DNA of 37,015 nucleotides from Actinomycetota bacterium (GTDB lineage Bacteria > Actinomycetota > Actinomycetes > Streptosporangiales > Streptosporangiaceae): the NCBI GenBank assembly GCA_003164955.1, contig PLRW01000179.1, forward strand, positions 9,176 to 46,190, read 5' to 3'. The translations under genes and the position numbers were made by a program. The first letter of the stretch is position 1, and every line of letters starts with the position of its first letter. Below the pieces are notes generated by a model, which saw only the letters and a program-made list of their open reading frames with translations, searched no databases and was not told the DNA's origin. This document shows positions 7,729 to 15,763 of this stretch, piece after piece.

Positions 7729-10317
7729 ATGTCATCGCTGCGTTCCGACCCGGCGGGGGCTGGCCTGATGCTTGTGGTGCGTACGCGGCAATCTGATCAC
7801 AGATTGCACGCGGGGACGTCTTATCGACTAGGCCGGGATCCGGGTTCCGACATCGTCATTTCCGACGCGCGCGTGTCGTGGCACCACGCGATCCTCCGTC
7901 ACGAACAGGACGCCTGGATACTTGAGGACGTCGGAAGCACGAACGGGACGTTTATCGGAACCGAGCGTATAGAGCGTGTCACTATCAGCTCTGACTGTGT
8001 GATCCGGCTCGGTAATCCATCCGATGGCCCGATCTTGCGCTGCGAGCCGCCCGCCCGCCCGGTGCACGCGCCGACGGAAATATCCACGCCCGACGCCGGG
8101 TCCGGCGCGTTCGCCGATGACGGCCGCGGCCCGGTCGGCGCCCCGCCCGCCCCGCCCGCCCCGGCCACCCCGCCCGCCCAGGTGCGCCCCGAAGCCCCCC
8201 GTCCCCGCGTGCCCCGCCAGGACGGCCGTAGCCGTAACGGCTACGGCCAGCCGGCCGGCGGCGGCGGCCAGGGGGCCGGTGGCCACGGGGGCGGCCGGGA
8301 CCGGGAGGCCCAGCCGGAGGACTACCGGCTGAGCGTGGACCGGCGCCCGACCGCGGTGCTGCCGCTGCCCGCCCGGCGGCTGCGTATCGGCCGGAAGTCG
8401 GACAACGACCTCGTCCTTTCCGACCTCGCTATCTCCGGGCATCACGCTGAATTGCGCAAGAGCAACGACGGAAAGTACCAGATTGTTGACCTAGGTAGTC
8501 ACAATGGCACATTTGTCAACGGGCAGCGCGTTACCTCCGCCACGCTGACCGAGAAGGATATTGTCGCCATCGGGCACGCCACATTCCGGCTGACCGACGG
8601 TGAGCTGCGCGAATACCTTGATACCGGTGACGTTTCGCTGGTCGCGCAGGATCTGGTCGTCCAGGTCGGCGGGGGCAAGATCCTGCTGGACCACATCAGC
8701 TTCCCGATCGCCGAGCGGTGCCTGGTCGGCATCATCGGCCCCAGTGGCGCGGGCAAGTCCACTCTGCTCGGCGCGCTGACCGGGATGCGCCCCGCCGACC
8801 GGGGCGTCGTGCTGTACGACAACCGCGACCTGTACAAGGACTACGCCGAGCTGCGGCACCGGATCGGGCTGGTCCCGCAGGACAGCGTGATGCATACCCA
8901 GCTATCCACCCAGCGGGCGCTGCGGTACGCCGCTGAGCTGCGCTTCCCCGCTGACACGCACGCACGGGAACGCAACGCCCGCGTCGATGAGGTGATGGGC
9001 GAGCTGGGCCTGACCCGGCACGCCGAGACCCGCGCCGACCGGCTGTCCGGCGGCCAGCTCAAGCGGGTCAACGTGGCCCTGGAACTGCTCACCAAGCCAT
9101 CGCTGCTGTTCCTGGACGAGCCCACGTCCGGTCTCGACCCGGGGCTCGACAAGTCCGTCATGGAGCAGATGCGCGACCTCGCGCACGACGGCCGCACCGT
9201 CATCGTGGTCACCCACAGCGTCGCCAACCTTGACGTCTGCGACCGGCTCCTCGTGCTGGTGCCGGGGGGCCGGATCGCGTTCTACGGGCCACCGCAGGAT
9301 GGCTTGCGCTACTTCAACCAGCCTGGCTGGGCCGAGGTGTTCCAGGCCTTCGAGCGGTACCCGGACCGGGACTGGGCCGCAGAATTCACCCGTTCGCCAA
9401 TTTATGCGGAGTACGTCACCCGCCCGCAGGCCATCCCGGCCATCAGCGGCGGCCCGAAGGCGGCGGGTACCCCGGCTGCCCCGGTGCGGCGCGGGCGGCT
9501 GCGCCAGGCCACGACGCTGTGCCGCCGCTACACCCGCGTCATCGCGGCCGACCGCGGTTATCTGGCGTTCATGGGCCTGCTGCCGATCGTGCTCGGGGTA
9601 CTGATCCGCCTGGTCGCGGGCAAGCAGGGGCTGGCCGGCCCCTTCGGCACCAACGCCAACGCCCAGGAACTGCTGGTCATACTGGTCGTCTCCGTCTGCC
9701 TGGCCGGAACCGCCAGCTCGGTACGGGAGCTGGTCAAGGAAAGATCGATCTACGTGCGGGAACGCGCGGCCGGCCTGTCGGCCGGGGCCTACCTGTGCTC
9801 GAAGCTGGCCGTGCTGGGCGTCATCAGCATCGTGCAGGTACTGATCCTGGTCGCGATCGGGCTGCTCGGGCACCCGATGCCGCCGCAGGGGTCGTTCCTG
9901 ACGAGCCAGCCGTTCCTGGAGCTGATCCTCGGCATCGCGGTGCTCGGCATCGCCTCCATGGGCCTGGGCCTGATGGTCTCCTCCATGGTCAACACGTCGG
10001 AAAAGGCCATGCCGTTCCTCGTGCTGCTCACCATGGCACAGGTCATCCTGTCCGGCGGCGTGCTGTCGATCAACGGCAAGGCCGGGCTCGACCAGCTCGC
10101 CTGGCTGGCCCCCGCGCGCTGGGGTTTCGCCGCCATCGCCTCCACCGCCAACCTGAACCGCATCATCCCGCCCGCGTCGATGACCCAGGATCCGCTGTGG
10201 AACCATACGGCCAGTACCTGGCTGATCAACATGGCCGCGATGATCGGGCTCGCGGTCGTTTTCGTGCTCATCACCTGGTGGCGGCTGAACCGGCTGAGCC
10301 CGGGCCGGCGCAAGTGA
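7729..10317 (+). CDS. Double-FHA ABC transporter, ATPase and permease fused (Rv1747-like)
   Basis: This 862-residue inner-membrane exporter half-transporter has ABCG-type order, with ATPase before permease. FHA domain 1 lies at ~25-90 (LGRDPGSDIVISD, VSWHHA, STNGTF). A Pro/Ala/Gly-rich linker spans ~105-195. FHA domain 2 lies at ~205-290 (IGRKSDNDLVLSD, ISGHHAEL, GSHNGTFVNG). The ATPase (~310-540) shows Walker A GPSGAGKST, signature LSGGQLKRV and Walker B LLFLDEPTSGLD. An ABC2-type membrane domain with about six helices fills ~600-860. FHA domains bind phosphothreonine, so control by a Ser/Thr kinase is expected, as for Rv1747. The start has GGGAG just upstream (7722-7726). TACACT at 7715-7720 may be a -10 box. 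Its substrate, perhaps an envelope lipid-linked glycan, is unknown. Confidence 0.93.
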   Translation: MSSLRSDPAGAGLMLVVRTRQSDHRLHAGTSYRLGRDPGSDIVISDARVSWHHAILRHEQDAWILEDVGSTNGTFIGTERIERVTISSDCVIRLGNPSDGPILRCEPPARPVHAPTEISTPDAGSGAFADDGRGPVGAPPAPPAPATPPAQVRPEAPRPRVPRQDGRSRNGYGQPAGGGGQGAGGHGGGRDREAQPEDYRLSVDRRPTAVLPLPARRLRIGRKSDNDLVLSDLAISGHHAELRKSNDGKYQIVDLGSHNGTFVNGQRVTSATLTEKDIVAIGHATFRLTDGELREYLDTGDVSLVAQDLVVQVGGGKILLDHISFPIAERCLVGIIGPSGAGKSTLLGALTGMRPADRGVVLYDNRDLYKDYAELRHRIGLVPQDSVMHTQLSTQRALRYAAELRFPADTHARERNARVDEVMGELGLTRHAETRADRLSGGQLKRVNVALELLTKPSLLFLDEPTSGLDPGLDKSVMEQMRDLAHDGRTVIVVTHSVANLDVCDRLLVLVPGGRIAFYGPPQDGLRYFNQPGWAEVFQAFERYPDRDWAAEFTRSPIYAEYVTRPQAIPAISGGPKAAGTPAAPVRRGRLRQATTLCRRYTRVIAADRGYLAFMGLLPIVLGVLIRLVAGKQGLAGPFGTNANAQELLVILVVSVCLAGTASSVRELVKERSIYVRERAAGLSAGAYLCSKLAVLGVISIVQVLILVAIGLLGHPMPPQGSFLTSQPFLELILGIAVLGIASMGLGLMVSSMVNTSEKAMPFLVLLTMAQVILSGGVLSINGKAGLDQLAWLAPARWGFAAIASTANLNRIIPPASMTQDPLWNHTASTWLINMAAMIGLAVVFVLITWWRLNRLSPGRRK

Positions 10318-10318
10318 A

Positions 10319-10864
10319 TTGGAGACAACCCGGCTGACTTTGCGCCCGTTCACTCTCGACGACTTCGACGACCTCTACACCTACCAGTCCCGCCCGGACG
10401 TAGCCCGGTATCTCCACTGGGACGCCCGCGACCACGCGCAGGTGCGGGCGGCCCTGGTTCGTCAGTGCGAAGAGACCGCCCTCAGCGCCGAGGGTGACTG
10501 GCTCACGTTTGCCGTCGTATGGCGTGAGGCCGGGAAGGTGGTGGGCGAGGTCGGGCTGAAGCTGATCAGCTGGGAGAACCGGCAGGGAGAGATCGGATTC
10601 GTCTTCAACCCTGATTACCACGGACGAGGTCTCGCCATCGAGGCAGCCGAATCCTTACTCATGCTGGGGTTCAGCACCATTGGATGGCACCGGATCATCG
10701 GTTCCTGTGACGCCCGCAATCACCCGTCAGCGCGGCTTATGGAACGGATCGGCATGCGCCAAGAGGCGCGCTTTAGACACAACCAGATCGTCAAGGGAAA
10801 ATGGGCAGACGAGCTCGTGTACGCCGTCCTCGATCATGAGTGGAGGGCACGAAAGCACCGTTAG
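10319..10864 (+). CDS. GNAT-family acetyltransferase (RimJ/RimL type)
   Basis: A 181-residue acetyl-CoA-dependent N-acetyltransferase. The N-terminus METTRLTLRPFTLDDFDDL is typical of RimJ/RimL-type GNATs. The acetyl-CoA-binding core is GEIGFVFNPDYHGRGLAIEA (Q/RxxGxG/A-like HGRGLA). The C-terminal motif ARNHPSARLMERIGM also matches the family. The start is a TTG one base after the TGA stop of the ABC transporter. No Shine-Dalgarno is visible, so expression is probably by translational coupling. The substrate cannot be read from sequence; small molecules or protein N-termini are both possible. Its 3' end overlaps the stop codon of the opposite-strand phosphatase gene by 4 bases. Confidence 0.85.
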   Translation: METTRLTLRPFTLDDFDDLYTYQSRPDVARYLHWDARDHAQVRAALVRQCEETALSAEGDWLTFAVVWREAGKVVGEVGLKLISWENRQGEIGFVFNPDYHGRGLAIEAAESLLMLGFSTIGWHRIIGSCDARNHPSARLMERIGMRQEARFRHNQIVKGKWADELVYAVLDHEWRARKHR

Positions 10865-11667
10865 CCCGTCAGTGCGTCGCGTAGCTGGCACTGCGCCTGG
10901 TCATCCAGGTCCAGCCCGCGGGCCAGGAACGTGCCGAACGACCCGTACCGGTGCCACACCTCCCCGAATGCGGCGTCCAGGTAGGCGGGGCTCAGTTCCA
11001 GCACCGGCCGGAGCAAGCCGGGATCGCGCATCATGCCCGTCTTGGCCAGGTCGTTACCGAGCTTGAAGTACCGGGTGCGGTAGATGTCGTTGGACAGCAG
11101 GTAGTCGTTCATCACCGTGGCGTGTGGGACGCCGAACGCGGTCAGCACGATCGCGGTCATCCACCCGGTGCGGTCCTTGCCACTGGTGCAGTGGTAGAGC
11201 AGTGGCAGGCCGTGTGACGCGTCGGCGATCATGCGCAGCGCGATCCCGAACCCGTCCCGCTGCCGAGGGTCGGCCACAAAGTCCCGGTGCACCTGCAGCA
11301 TGAACTCGGTGGCCCGCCCGTGGCCGAGCACCTCCTCTTGCCGCTGGTGGTCGCCGCTCGCGATCAGGTCGTAGAAGGTGCCGAGGTCTCCGCCGTTCAC
11401 CGGCAGGCTCACCCGGGTCACCCCGGGCGGCAGCCGGTCCTCGCCGTTCACCAGAATCTCCCCGGGCATCCGGAAATCCACCACCGTGCGCAGCCCGAAC
11501 GCTCCGAGCGTGCGCACGTCCGCTACGGTCAGCCGGCTGAGCGCGTCGGCGCGCAGCACCCGGCCCGGAGCGATCTCCGGCCCGGAGACGCTGCGGTAGC
11601 CGCCCACGTCGCGCACGTTCACGGCGCCCTCGAGCGGCATCGGGCGGCTGTTCATGTCACAGAGCAT
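10861..11667 (-). CDS. Tyrosine-phosphatase-like protein (PTP/DSP fold, CX5R motif)
   Basis: A 268-residue cytoplasmic phosphatase. The signature HCTSGKDR (Cys ~160, Arg ~166) followed by TGWMTAIVL is the CX5R P-loop of the secreted/bacterial tyrosine phosphatase family (PtpB/LipA-like). The N-terminal GAVNVRDVGGYRSVSG and VVDFRMPGE are typical of this group. Substrates could be phosphotyrosine, phosphoserine or phosphoinositide. The gene overlaps the end of the acyl-CoA ligase gene by 11 bases if ATG 11667 is used. A second ATG at 11655 would sit one base after that stop, and neither has a good ribosome site, so coupling is likely either way. It converges with the GNAT gene, and the two stops share bases. 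Confidence 0.87.
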   Translation of the reverse strand: MLCDMNSRPMPLEGAVNVRDVGGYRSVSGPEIAPGRVLRADALSRLTVADVRTLGAFGLRTVVDFRMPGEILVNGEDRLPPGVTRVSLPVNGGDLGTFYDLIASGDHQRQEEVLGHGRATEFMLQVHRDFVADPRQRDGFGIALRMIADASHGLPLLYHCTSGKDRTGWMTAIVLTAFGVPHATVMNDYLLSNDIYRTRYFKLGNDLAKTGMMRDPGLLRPVLELSPAYLDAAFGEVWHRYGSFGTFLARGLDLDDQAQCQLRDALTG

Positions 11668-13471
11668 TTTCTCGGGTCGGGCGGGCTAAATGCCAGTTGC
11701 CCCAGGTCAGGAGTACGTCGATGTACGTCGGCGTACGTAAGCGGCCCGCGGCTCCGGCGGTGGTCTCGGCCCGCAGCACGCGGCGCAGCACCTTGCCGAG
11801 CATGTTGTGCGGCAGTTCGTCACGCGCCGTGATCTGGGACGGGACCTTGTAGCCGGCCAGCCGTTCCGCGCAGTAGCTGATCAGCTCGGCGCGCGCCGGC
11901 GCGAGTCCCGGGACGAGCACGACGTACGCGGTTACGCACTCCCCGCGCAGCGGGTCGGGCATCCCGACCACGGCGCTTTCCCGGATCCCGGGGTGGGAGT
12001 TGAGCACCTCCTCCACCTCGGACGGGTAGACGTTGAGGCCGTCCACGATGATCACGTCGCGCTTGCGGTCCAGCAGGGTGAAGAAGCCGTCCGGGCTCAT
12101 CACGGCGATGTCCCCGGTGCGCAGCCAGCCGTTCGACAGCACCTCGGCCGTCTCCTTCGGCTGGTTCCAGTACCCGGCGAAGACCTGGGGACCGCGCACC
12201 AGCAGCTCGCCCGCGTGACCGACGGGCAGCGTCTGGCCCGGGTCCGACTCGCTGACGATCCGGGCCACCGTCCCCGGCATCGGCACTCCGACCGAGATGT
12301 GCCGCGCGTTGCCGTGCAGCGGGTTGGCCATGATCACCGGCGAGGTCTCGGTCATCCCGTAGCCCTGCACCACCTCCGCCCCGGTCGCGGCGCGGAACGC
12401 CTCGACCGTCTCCCGCCGCAGCTGCATCGCCCCGGACACGCAGGTCCTGATCGAGTTCAGGCGCGCCGACCTGGCCTGTGGCGAGTCCGCGATCTGCTGG
12501 TAGATGGGCGGCACGCCGGGCAGGATCGTCGGCCTCCACCGCCGGATCTCACCGAGCGCGAGATCCAGGTCGAACTTGGGGACCAGCACGATCGTGCCCC
12601 CGATGAGCACGGTCGTGGTCAGGCACAGCGTCAGCCCGAACACGTGGAACATGGGCAGCACGGCCAGCGTCACGTCCTGCCCGGGCACGTAGCCCGGATC
12701 CCACGCCGCGGTCTGGTGCGCGTTGGCCACCAGGTTCGTGTGCGTCAGCATCGCGCCCTTGGGTGTCCCGGTGGTGCCGCCGGTGTACTGCAGCACCGCG
12801 ATGTCACGCTCCGGGTCGATCACGACGTGGCTGTGCCGGGGGCGCGCGTCCGCCATCAGCTGCCGGAAGGACAGCGGCGGTCCCTGCGCGCCCGGCATGT
12901 CCAGCAGGTCCTCGGGCAGCGGGGTGGTCAGTTCGGCGCGCTTTTCCCGGGCCCGGCGCAGCGGCAGGCGCAGCGCGAGCCGCTTGGCGGCGGGCAGGTA
13001 CTCCGTCAGCGAGGTGACGATCACGTGCTCCACCGAGGTGCCCCGGCGCGCGGCATCGACGGTCTCGAAGGCGCGGTCGAAGACGATGACGATCCGCGCG
13101 CCGCTGTCGGCGAGCTGGGTGTGCAGCTCGGCCGCGGTGTAGAGCGGGTTGTTCTGCACCACGATCGCGCCCCGGCGCAGGATCGCGAAGAAGGAGATGA
13201 CCTGCTGCGGGCAGTTGGGCAGCACCATCGCCACCCGGTCGCCCTTATGCACGCCGAGCCCGCGCAGCGCCTCGGCGAACAGGTCCACCTGATGCGCCAG
13301 TTCCCGGTAGGTCAGCTTGCCGCCCAGGAAGATCAGCGCCGTGTGCCGGGCGTAGTGGCGCACGGCGTTGTCGAGCAGATCGGTCACCGGCACACGCGGG
13401 AACTCGGCCTCGGCCGGCACCCCGGGCGGGTAATAGCGCAGCCAGGGCCGTGTGTCGTACATCGTTGTCAT
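11657..13471 (-). CDS. AMP-forming acyl-CoA ligase (FadD-like long-chain fatty acid--CoA ligase)
   Basis: A 604-residue ANL-superfamily enzyme that activates a carboxylic acid, most likely a fatty acid, to its CoA thioester. Motifs in order: LQYTGGTTGTPKGAMLTH (P-loop), YGMTETSPV, LRTGDIAVMSPDGFFTLLDR with RKRDVIIVDGLNVYPSEVEE (hinge), and the catalytic Lys in NMLGKVLRR near the C-terminus. WLRYYPPGVPAE near the N-terminus is typical of actinobacterial FadD proteins. ATG 13471 is chosen as the family-like start; AGGTGG lies 13 bases upstream, longer than ideal. The tyrosine-phosphatase-like gene overlaps its 3' end, so the two are probably one transcript. The acid substrate is not determinable from motifs. 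Confidence 0.92.
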   Translation of the reverse strand: MTTMYDTRPWLRYYPPGVPAEAEFPRVPVTDLLDNAVRHYARHTALIFLGGKLTYRELAHQVDLFAEALRGLGVHKGDRVAMVLPNCPQQVISFFAILRRGAIVVQNNPLYTAAELHTQLADSGARIVIVFDRAFETVDAARRGTSVEHVIVTSLTEYLPAAKRLALRLPLRRAREKRAELTTPLPEDLLDMPGAQGPPLSFRQLMADARPRHSHVVIDPERDIAVLQYTGGTTGTPKGAMLTHTNLVANAHQTAAWDPGYVPGQDVTLAVLPMFHVFGLTLCLTTTVLIGGTIVLVPKFDLDLALGEIRRWRPTILPGVPPIYQQIADSPQARSARLNSIRTCVSGAMQLRRETVEAFRAATGAEVVQGYGMTETSPVIMANPLHGNARHISVGVPMPGTVARIVSESDPGQTLPVGHAGELLVRGPQVFAGYWNQPKETAEVLSNGWLRTGDIAVMSPDGFFTLLDRKRDVIIVDGLNVYPSEVEEVLNSHPGIRESAVVGMPDPLRGECVTAYVVLVPGLAPARAELISYCAERLAGYKVPSQITARDELPHNMLGKVLRRVLRAETTAGAAGRLRTPTYIDVLLTWGNWHLARPTRENAL

Positions 13472-13631
13472 GATGGGCTGATCACCACCTGGGCGTTCGG
13501 TCGGCAGCGTCCGGTACCCTCCGCTCAACACGGTCGGCGCCAGCGAGCCCGCAAAGGTCGCACTCTGGCGTCTACCCGGGCATTATGGATCCTTATTCCC
13601 TCCGTGTCCCGTGATCTGTGCCGCCTGTGGC

Positions 13632-13637
13632 TAGGGT
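13632..13637 (+). promoter_or_regulatory. Candidate -10 box (TAGGGT) for leaderless start of the M19 operon
   Basis: TAGGGT fits the TANNNT actinomycete -10 pattern and ends 6 bases before ATG 13644. No Shine-Dalgarno lies between, consistent with a leaderless mRNA. No convincing -35 box is seen. Confidence 0.4.
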
Positions 13638-13643
13638 GAAGCA

Positions 13644-14795
13644 ATGACAGAACGGCTGGCCACGGCGCGCGACCTGCTGCGCCGTTTCCCGCTCATCGAT
13701 GGGCACAACGACCTTCCGTGGGAGATTCGCGAGCAGTTCGGCGGCGATCCCGTCCGTGCGAAGCTGTCCGGGCCGGTGCCGGTGACCCAGACCGACCTGC
13801 CCCGGCTGGCCGAGGGGCACGTCGGGGCGCAGTTCTGGTCGGTCTACGTGCCGGCGACGCTCGCGGGGGACACGGCGGTCACCGCGGTGCTGGAGCAGAT
13901 CGACCTCGTGCACCGGATGATCCGGGCCTACCCGGGCCGGCTGGCCCTGGCGACCTCGGCCGAGGGCGTGGAACGGGCCTTCGCCGCGGGGAAGATCGCC
14001 TCCCTGCTCGGCGCGGAGGGCGGCCACTCGATCGGGTCCTCCCTCGGTGTGCTGCGCGCGCTGTACACCCTCGGTGTCCGGTACCTGACGCTGACCCACA
14101 ACAACAACGTGGGCTGGGCGGACGCGGCCACTGACCAGCCCGATGCGGGCGGCCTGACCGATTTCGGCCGCGAGGTCGTCCGGGAGATGCAGCGGATCGG
14201 CATGCTCGTCGACCTGTCCCACGTGGCCCCGTCGACCATGCATGCCGTTCTCGACATCGCCGTGGCCCCGGTGATCTTCTCCCATTCGTCGGCCCGGGCG
14301 CTCTGCGATCATCCGCGCAACGTCCCCGATGAGGTGCTGACCCGGCTGGCCGCCAACCGCGGGGTCTGCATGGTGACGTTCGTCCCGTTTTTCGTCTCGC
14401 CCGATTGCGCTCAGTGGCAGGCCGGCCTGATCGCCGAGTTGGACCGCCGCGGCCTGGACCCGCGTGACATGTCCTCCTGGGGTACGGTGCTGCCGGAGTG
14501 GGAAGCCGCCCACCCCATGCCCGTGGCGACGCTGGCCCAGGTCGCCGACCACATCGACCACGTCCGCGCGGTGGCTGGCGTCGACCACGTGGGCATCGGC
14601 GGCGACTACGACGGATCCGCGCGGATGCCGGCCGGCCTGTCCGACGTCTCGGGCTACCCGGCGCTGTTCGCCGAACTGCTGGCCCGCGGCTGGACCGAAA
14701 CCGACTGCGCCGCCCTGGCCGGCGGCAACCTGCTGCGCGTCCTGCGGGACGCCGGGAGGTACGCGGACAACGTGGCTACGGCAACGCCAGGGTGA
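13644..14795 (+). CDS. Peptidase M19 (renal-dipeptidase-like) zinc dipeptidase
   Basis: A 383-residue metallodipeptidase without a signal peptide, so probably cytoplasmic. Zinc-binding elements are visible: DGHNDLPW (His21, Asp23), GAEGGHSIG (bridging Glu), LVDLSHVAPSTM and IFSHSSARALCDHPRN (His ligands), then HVGIGGDYDG. Family M19 cleaves dipeptides, and some bacterial members prefer L-D dipeptides. The gene is first in a tight four-gene set: it ends 17 bases before pgeF, which overlaps murL, which overlaps murD2. A role in hydrolysing L-Ala-D-Glu or other L-D dipeptides from wall turnover is inference from that context. The start is ATG with TAGGGT 6 bases upstream and no ribosome site, suggesting leaderless translation. 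Confidence 0.92.
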   Translation: MTERLATARDLLRRFPLIDGHNDLPWEIREQFGGDPVRAKLSGPVPVTQTDLPRLAEGHVGAQFWSVYVPATLAGDTAVTAVLEQIDLVHRMIRAYPGRLALATSAEGVERAFAAGKIASLLGAEGGHSIGSSLGVLRALYTLGVRYLTLTHNNNVGWADAATDQPDAGGLTDFGREVVREMQRIGMLVDLSHVAPSTMHAVLDIAVAPVIFSHSSARALCDHPRNVPDEVLTRLAANRGVCMVTFVPFFVSPDCAQWQAGLIAELDRRGLDPRDMSSWGTVLPEWEAAHPMPVATLAQVADHIDHVRAVAGVDHVGIGGDYDGSARMPAGLSDVSGYPALFAELLARGWTETDCAALAGGNLLRVLRDAGRYADNVATATPG

Positions 14796-14798
14796 CGC

Positions 14799-14804
14799 TA
14801 GGAT
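14799..14804 (+). promoter_or_regulatory. Candidate internal -10 box or ribosome site before pgeF
   Basis: TAGGAT lies 8 bases before ATG 14813. It could be a TANNNT -10 box for a leaderless internal transcript. The AGGA within it could equally act as a weak ribosome site with 9-base spacing. Confidence 0.25.
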
Positions 14805-14812
14805 CGCTCGCG

Positions 14813-15763
14813 ATGATCGCACCTGCCGCTGCTTCGTCCGTGTTCCGCCAGGTCCACGGCCTTGAGGTGCTGACCTGGCCCGCCTTCGACGCGTCCGGTG
14901 CGGACGTGCTGGTGACGACGCGCCACGGTGGAGTTTCGGCCGGCCCCTACGCGAGCCTGAACCTCAGCTTCACTGTGGGTGACGACCCCGCCTCGGTGCT
15001 GGAGAACCGCCGCCGGGCGCTGGCCGCGCTCGGGGCCGGCCTCGATGATGCCGTCTTCGCCGAGCAGGTGCACGGCGCGGTCGCGCAGGTGGTCGGCGCG
15101 GCGGACCGCGGCCGGGGTACCCGCGCGTCCGCCGGCGCCGTGCCGGGCGCTGACGCGCTGGTCACGGCCGATCCCGGGACCGTGCTGGCCGTGCTGGCCG
15201 CCGACTGCGTACCCGTGGTCCTCTACGACCCGGTCGCGCACGTGCTGGCGTGCGCGCACGCGGGCTGGCGCGGTACGGTCGCCCGCACCGCCGCGGCCGC
15301 CGTGGCTGCCATGCGCTCGCTGGGCACCCGGCCCGCCGACGTGATCGCCGGGATCGGCCCCGCGGTGGCCCCGGACTGTTACCAGATCGGCCCCGAGGTC
15401 GCCGAGGCGGCGACGCGCGCCTTCGGTGACCGCGCGCCGGATGTGCTCCGCGCGACCGGCCCCGGGCAGTGGCAGTTCGATCTGTGGATGGCGAACCGCC
15501 TGGTCCTGACCGAGGCGGGCATCCCCGGCGACCAGATCCAGGCCAGCAACGTCCCGACGGGCCCCATCCCCGCCACGGACCCCAGCGGCCCCATCAGCAA
15601 CACTGGTTTCAGCGGCCCCATTACCGCTACGGACCCCAGCGGCTCCACCGGTCCCGCGGGCGGCCCGTTCTTCAGTCACCGCGCGGAGCGGCCCTGCGGC
15701 CGGTTCGCGGCCATGGCCTGCCTGCGGGCCCGGCAGGCCCTTCGACCCGGGGAGGCCCGATGA
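14813..15763 (+). CDS. pgeF: PgeF/YfiH-family polyphenol oxidase-like (purine nucleoside phosphorylase / peptidoglycan editing factor)
   Basis: A 316-residue protein of the YfiH/LACC1 family. Zinc-site residues are in place: His87 (EQVHG), Cys132 (AADCVPVVLYD) and His149 (CAHAGWRGTV); the N-terminus has TTRHGGVSAGPYASLNL. Members phosphorolyse purine nucleosides, and E. coli YfiH is linked to keeping wrong residues out of the peptidoglycan stem, which suits the murL-murD2 neighbours. Odd features: the usual Cys-Thr pair before the C-terminal FFSHR is missing (NVPTGP instead). In its place is an insertion of three 9-residue repeats (15560-15640). FFSHRAE and GRFAAM then complete the domain. 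ATG 14813 is supported by the family N-terminus. The stop overlaps the murL start as ATGA. Confidence 0.9.
   Translation: MIAPAAASSVFRQVHGLEVLTWPAFDASGADVLVTTRHGGVSAGPYASLNLSFTVGDDPASVLENRRRALAALGAGLDDAVFAEQVHGAVAQVVGAADRGRGTRASAGAVPGADALVTADPGTVLAVLAADCVPVVLYDPVAHVLACAHAGWRGTVARTAAAAVAAMRSLGTRPADVIAGIGPAVAPDCYQIGPEVAEAATRAFGDRAPDVLRATGPGQWQFDLWMANRLVLTEAGIPGDQIQASNVPTGPIPATDPSGPISNTGFSGPITATDPSGSTGPAGGPFFSHRAERPCGRFAAMACLRARQALRPGEAR
15560..15640 (+). repeat. Three 27-bp in-frame tandem repeats inside pgeF
   Basis: Units 15560-15586, 15587-15613 and 15614-15640 encode GPIPATDPS, GPISNTGFS and GPITATDPS. Units 1 and 3 are closest; unit 2 has diverged in its second half. All keep the reading frame. 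Confidence 0.85.
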
